From the NCBI RefSeq assembly GCF_016906535.1, contig NC_057377.1, positions 1,426,001 to 1,490,000 of the forward strand: a stretch of 64,000 bases of DNA, read 5' to 3'. Positions within the stretch are counted from its first letter, which is position 1; each line of letters begins with the position of its first letter. The notes beneath the pieces were generated by a model that did not search any database, was not told where the DNA came from, and saw nothing but the letters and a program-made list of their open reading frames with translations. A program made the position numbers and the translations under genes. This document shows, in pieces, positions 58,906 through 64,000 of this stretch. This DNA comes from Rhizoctonia solani (Eukaryota > Basidiomycota > Agaricomycetes > Cantharellales > Ceratobasidiaceae).

Positions 58906-59958
58906 TCACCAGGCATGGTGGCCACCGCTCACAAGTATACTGAAAGATTTGAGATAAGTATAAAACTAGGATTTTATCATACTTCGGACTTACTCGCTAC
59001 CTGTGCAAAATGTGGAAGCGTCTGAGGCCAGCCATGCAACTACTCCACGTAGCTCATCAGGTCGGCCGATACGACCGAGTGGATTCATATTCGACCATTT
59101 CTCGGCAAGTCCGGGTTGGCTGTCGATGAAAGCGGCGGTCATTTTGGTGTAAATGTAGCCTTTACGGGTCAAGCAAACAAGCAACAATACTGTGAATGTG
59201 ATAGAAGTCTAATGGATAGAACATACACGAACCTGGAGAAAGAGAATTGACGCGAATTTTGTGTTTTCCAAGCTCGCATGCCATGCTCCTTGCCATTTGT
59301 AAAACAGCCGATTTGCTGGTGTTATATGCGACCCAAGCGTGACCCTAAGAAGACCTGTCAGCTAACAAACGTTGAATTGTGATATTTATATGCAGCCTAC
59401 TTGGTTTGTGATAGATCCGCTCATTGAAGCAATCAATATTATGCTTCCAGGAATACCATACTTTGTCATCTGTTGTCCCGCCGCTTGTGCCGAGTAGAGC
59501 ACACCATTAACATTAACATTCATTATACGCTGGAAATCGTCGGCCTTGTACGCTAGACAATCGGACCCTGCCAAAACCCCGGCTGCGGCTACGCATACAT
59601 CGATGCGCTTCTCGGCGTCACCAATTGCTGCGACTCTGTCCCACACACTTTGTTGGTCAGTGACGTTGACCGATACGTACTTCAACGTAGATCCAAGTTT
59701 CTTTGCGTATTCTGCGGTAGCGACAAAATCATCTCCTGGGGACTGTGGGAGATCAAGCGCGTAAACAGTAGCACCAGCCTCACACAAAGCCAAAGCCATC
59801 TCCAAACCAAGACCTCTATTACCTCCGGTCACGATGGCTACACGACCCTCGAGTGAGAATTCATCGAAAAGAGTCTTTTTGGGAGCAAAGGATGGGTCGG
59901 AGGCCGCCTTTAGTGCAGCGGCGACGCCGACAAGAGGTGTTTCCGTTGTGGAGGCCAT
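58906..59958 (-). CDS. Short-chain dehydrogenase/reductase (sorbose/xylulose reductase-like)
   Basis: This is an NAD(P)-dependent oxidoreductase of the classical SDR family. The Rossmann start is GRVAIVTGGNRGLGLEMALA (TGxxxGxG) and VYALDL ends beta 2. VCVAAAG is the NNAG-type motif. Ser lies in ILIASMSGS and the active pair in YNTSK. RVNSLSPG and a C-terminal NPLGRIGRPDELRGVVAWLA complete the family signs. Splicing the last intron after TGSD restores the standard ending ILV-GGH-AW, so the end is 58906 rather than the earlier stop near 58990. The N-terminal 35 residues before the fold are extra, as in fungal sorbose-reductase-like or L-xylulose-reductase-like SDRs. The substrate is undecided; a sugar or polyol is likely from the family. 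Confidence 0.85.
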
Positions 59959-62900
59959 AGTGAACGAGACAAAGTAAAAAAGAGGGTGGATCTATCATAT
60001 TTCATCCATCAAACTTCTTGCTTATCTATCGGTATAGCTGTTAGAACTCTAGATCTGCTCCAACCTGAAAATTCTGGAAGGAGATGCATGCGTTCGTCCA
60101 TGTATCGCCTCGCGCTACTATTCCGCAGAGAGGACCATGAGTTCCTAATATGGCATTTTATCCGGTCTATTCATCCTATAGGATTCATTACAACCAACTT
60201 TGAGAATATGCCAAGTTCAGTGAGGATAGATCATGCAATTCATTCCTACTCATCGGCCCACCCGAACCCAACCCAATCCAACCCAATCTGCCAGCCCACG
60301 TTTTGTGACTCACCGGTGAAATGGCTGGTTATGGAACTCTGGATCGGTCAGCTCCCCCTCTTGGTGGGGAATGCCGAACCTTGGAGAAGTTCTAGCTTCG
60401 GCAAGTCGGCAGTTGGGCAGATGCGGAAGTTACGGGTCCGCAGTATTCTGCTCGGTTTGTAGATTGTAGTCATGTGGATACTGCCTGAGGTGCTCGGTTG
60501 TCATTTAATTGGCTAGACAGGGACTCGATTGAGCAAATTTCACTGAAATGCGAATAGTCCAAACGCCTCGTTATGCATTAATATATTGTTTCAATTACAT
60601 CTCGCGGAACCATAAATCTCCATATGTGCGTACTGATCAGTTTAAATACTGTAATTTAGCTCTTTCATGCGTCAAACGTGAGTCATCGTGCTAAATATTC
60701 GAAATACCAAAGCGTAGGTTAGTATGAATCTAATCCCCGTCTTCTTACCGTTACGAATCTGACACCCGTCCTTTTCGGGCTGAAATAAACCTAAACCTAA
60801 CAATGTCGACGGCCGCAACGGATAACTCACGCGCGTAAGCGTTGGTTCACATAGCATCGGTTGCCCGTGCATGGCATACATGTGGACACAGAAGGGTCTC
60901 ACGATGTCGATGGATTTCAAGTTCGAAACTTGGGAATACGTATACAATATGCCGCGATTTTCTCATGCATGCATGTGTTGCAAGGTCCTCGGACTTTGTA
61001 CTTTTTCAGTCGCCATGCATTCGCTAATACCAACAAAGACGTCAAAAAGTAGCTTGGTTTTTCAGACGGTAGATAGGCCCCATCCCAGTAGCAAGCTTAC
61101 AAACGTCTCACATGCAGTGTTCTAATTTACTTCCGACAAGTCGAACCTCCGCTCGCAACCTCCACATCATATGCCAGCTCAGTAGCCATGCCGTCCTTGT
61201 TTCGGTTCTCCGTCATAACCTCGCGTTTCTTCATTCATCATCATGTGGCGAGCTCGTCATTGATCATTTTGCGCAATTGCGGGGTTCGATCCGTTATCCG
61301 CGTGTCTTGTACATGTTATCCTATAGGGTTTTATGCCGTTATCTATTTATTTCGTTGTCCTTTCTAGTTGTGCGCCTGCGCCTTTATTCCTTTACGGGTT
61401 CTAAGCTTGGCTTTATTCGGTTAGATATCGACTTTTATTGGGGGCAGGAGGTGAAGCGTCCATTTTCCGTGGGGTTCTCTTTCCATCAAATTCTACATCC
61501 ACTTTGTTTGGGACAAAAGATGCCTTCTCCCGCACAAGGTAAAGGGAGAAACTCGTAATCGGATTTCGCACACCTTATCCCATCCGTTCCCCTTGGGTTC
61601 TAGTGCTGTGTGCTAGTGCTCGTCATTTCTTCGGCCCGCCGGTTGTCTCTCCGGCCACGAAACCCAGTGACACGCGCGTTTCGAGGATACCTCCGAAACT
61701 TGAGAATTCGATTCCGCCTTGTTCGTTGTGAAATTATGCATATGGATATTGCACAGCCCCATCGACATCATTGGATTGGAGCCTAAGATACTTTTTATGG
61801 CTATATACAACGCTTCCGGCGCCAATAAATAACCTGAGCATCGGGGTTGGTATGTATCGCCCCACTTTGAATTCATGGACCGGTTGGGCGTCAGGGGAAG
61901 ATCTAGCTGGAGATAACGCATAAGCGGTACCGGTACCGGTCGACCGTCGATCCCAAGTAAGACCTCGAGTCCAGCTCAATCTCTACCGTTAGGGCATGCT
62001 GTACCCATAACCTAGTGCACTATCAGATTATATACCGTAAATCATACCGTAAGTCATAAAATCAAGGGGGAGAGGATTATACCGTGAAGCATAGACACAG
62101 ATCGCATGGTTCCATATATAGCATCCAAGTCTAGACTTGTCGAGCGGGGGGGAGGGGGTTATTTGACAGCCGAGTTGCGAAGTTGATCCGGTACGCGGTA
62201 ATGTGCTGTGTTGTACACTGTGCCATACGAGAGTGGGTGTAAGCGATCAGAGCCCGGGCCCTGGATGGATCGGTGAGAGTTGGATAGGGATTATAATTTT
62301 TGGAGTCAATTTTAATAATTCGAGTCTGTCCATGTCGCAATTCGGTGCGCACAGGGCATAATTCCATACTGCATAAGCAAGAATCGTGATTACTCGAGTC
62401 CTGCGCGCGTGCGTAGGGGCGGTTCGCGATCCATAAGCCAGACGGAATTAACAGGGAGGAAACCCGCGCGGGTGTAATTAGCTGAATGGATTGGGGTAAT
62501 CTGGGAATCGTTGATTCGCGATGACATCCGCCTGGCATACATATCGCAAAATATCCGCCGCCGCCCTTGACATGCAAGTTATTCTCAGTCGAATTGCAAG
62601 TGATATGCGGTTTAGGTTTTGAGTTCGAGTGGGATGAGATTTGTGTATTCTTCTGGGATGTATTTGAGATAAATGGGACAGTATCTGAGTCGTCAGCTCG
62701 TAGTGGATCCAGCCCTTGATGCTCAGGACGTGTGAAATGGCGCATGGTATTTGGGCATCGGACGGGGTCCTGGCGACGTGACAAAAATAAACCGGGCGGG
62801 TGAAAATAGCACGATGGGGTATATCGGGAAGGATTGTGACTGGACGGGCCGGGTGTATTTGGGGGTGTGTATTGGGAATAAGGGGATGGGAGGTGTTCTG

Positions 62901-63033
62901 AATGAGTGGGAGGGTCCGATCAGGTGATCCGAGGGGTGACTGGGGTCCGTCCGGAAGCAAAGTGACTAGCCAGGAATAGGATCGAATGTAAAATCCCCCC
63001 TCTCGGCGACGACTTGGCACGGTTTTCGTGTAA
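59959..63033. other. Gene-poor region, 3.1 kb
   Basis: No gene is supported. It includes low-complexity AACCC-type tracts near 60255-60295 and short direct repeats of ATACCGTAA(A/G)TC near 62032-62055, with a related copy near 62079. Long open frames on the minus strand (62131-63309) are in a GC-rich part and have no recognisable motif. Part of the right end is probably promoter for the last gene. Confidence 0.5.
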
Positions 63034-64000
63034 ATGCCTGGACGCCATCCCTGCGAGCGTGGCCGATGGTGTTCGTGCCACCGAGCTGGGCCATCGACCA
63101 TACCGACACCGCCATTGCCATCTGCGACCAAGAAGAAGAAGAAGTACACCCTGTTGGCCACTACCGCATCGCTTGTGTGTCCCGTGCTGGGTGCACCGAC
63201 GCCTCAGCCAACCACCCACTTGCCCTTTCTCTATCCAACCCTCGACAAGCGGGTTACCGATGCCGGACAAGCCCCAGATGACCCATCGGAGGGCTTCCAG
63301 CAACAGCACATCCAGCTTGCTGATCTCATACGTGCCGGCCTGCCCTACAAGTTTGTCTATGACTCCGCTGCCGACACTACATCCAACAAGGTCGAGGACA
63401 TTGCCCTCACCGACTCGTCCGGTGCATGGGTCATCGACAACTCATGGTCTCTGCATGGACGCAGGTTTGGTCCCGTGCGTTTTCATTATCCGCCCGTGAT
63501 GACGAGCCATGTTGATCCCCTCTTGTTTCCAGCTCTATGCCACTGCCACTGCCACCGCCGGAATCACAGACGACCCGCTCCCCACTCCCACAGAATCCGT
63601 CCCCCCAGCATCCACCCCTACCGCAACAACCACCCCACCCCCCACCATACTCGCCATTCAGTCTTCCCTCCCGACTGGCTGGTACGCATCCCAGTACGAA
63701 CGCTCCGGCATGTACGCCATCCCCCTCATTGTGTCCTTTGCCCTCGTCATTGCCCTCATGATCGGAAGTCTTATTGGAGCCTTGGTTATTCGGAGGGATA
63801 GGAGCCGAAGTAGGCGGCGTAAAAAGGGAATCATTCGGGGAGACAACGACGCCGACTCGGCTCGTGAAAAAGTCGCACAGAGTAGTTTGGTATCCCGTGT
63901 CGGCCGCGCCCTTCAACTCCGCAATCAACCCCCAGAGGAGGAAGAACAACAACAGGAACCATCCGACCCCCAGACTGAGCTCCAACAGCGCATCAAAACT
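63034..64000 (+). CDS. Single-pass membrane protein with Thr/Pro-rich ectodomain (3' partial, start uncertain)
   Basis: A first exon from about 63034 to 63474 joins, through GTGCGT...TTCCAG, to an exon beginning at 63533 with LYATATATAG. The N-terminal part includes a Lys run, then a hydrophobic stretch (TLLATTASLVCPVLGAP) that could be a signal peptide if the true start lies downstream of 63034. Beta-like sequence follows (LIRAGLPYKFVYDSAAD, WVIDNSWSLHGRRFGP). The second exon holds a Thr/Pro-rich stalk (TPTATTTPPP), GWYASQYERSGMY, a transmembrane helix (IPLIVSFALVIALMIGSLIG) and a basic stop-transfer RRDRSRSRRRKK. The cytoplasmic tail runs off the window in a Glu/Gln-rich segment. Family unknown to me; the topology suggests a cell-surface sensor or wall-linked protein. 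Confidence 0.55.

Noticed and set aside
59986..60462. 158-codon plus-strand frame
   Set aside because: It covers the SDR promoter, has simple AACCC repeats and no recognisable motif or splice partners.
61240..61320. tRNA-like B-box sequence GGGGTTCGATCC
   Set aside because: No A-box, anticodon arm or acceptor stem could be placed upstream at the needed spacing.
62131..63309. Long minus-strand frames near the right edge
   Set aside because: They overlap the plus-strand gene or GC-rich non-coding sequence and show no domain; composition explains the open frames.

Overview
This window is fungal nuclear DNA, most likely from an agaricomycete basidiomycete and perhaps a Rhizoctonia/Cantharellales-type genome. 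Genes are broken by many short GT-AG introns, mostly about 45-60 bases and sometimes with exons of only 13-14 bases. There is a FunK1-type fungal protein kinase, a GH51 arabinofuranosidase and a receptor-like single-pass membrane protein of a basidiomycete type. The genus is inference; the kingdom and the basidiomycete style are well supported. I found no tRNA, rRNA or CRISPR array. Gene spans run from start codon to stop codon and include introns that I read by eye.

Layout. 0-4 kb: tail of an acidic protein (possibly PFA4), tRNA dihydrouridine synthase DUS2, a 73-residue helix-turn-helix protein resembling the N-terminal half of cyanase, and a small ankyrin protein divergent from it. 4.8-10.3 kb: two tandem MFS anion permeases (Dal5/Tna1 type). 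12-20 kb: four tandem minus-strand alpha/beta hydrolases, three intact and one decayed, with a 481-bp foldback element between copies 1 and 2. 20.5-31.4 kb: a single-pass membrane protein, an F-box-like/LRR protein, dUTPase (DUT1), a secreted GH51 arabinofuranosidase and a Pho85-type cyclin. 33.5-36 kb: a FunK1 kinase. 37-45.5 kb: a probable INO80 subunit Ies4 with a very long arginine-rich tail, TTI1 divergent from it, and dCMP deaminase (DCD1). 46-53.8 kb: DOP1 (Dopey) and prefoldin subunit 1. 53.9-60 kb: a TAP-like S33 exopeptidase and a short-chain dehydrogenase. 60-63 kb is gene-poor. The right edge cuts a second single-pass membrane protein.

Functional themes. Housekeeping genes sit next to accessory ones. 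DUT1 and DCD1 both supply dUMP for thymidylate synthesis. TTI1 (PIKK maturation) and the Ies4-like gene (INO80) share a 218-bp divergent promoter; both systems depend on RuvB-like ATPases. The accessory content (MFS pair, hydrolase array, GH51, S33 peptidase, SDR) fits a saprotrophic or plant-associated lifestyle. I did not find a convincing multi-gene novel system. The best leads are the orphan cyanase-type HTH protein, the Ies4 tail, the foldback element and the decaying hydrolase array.
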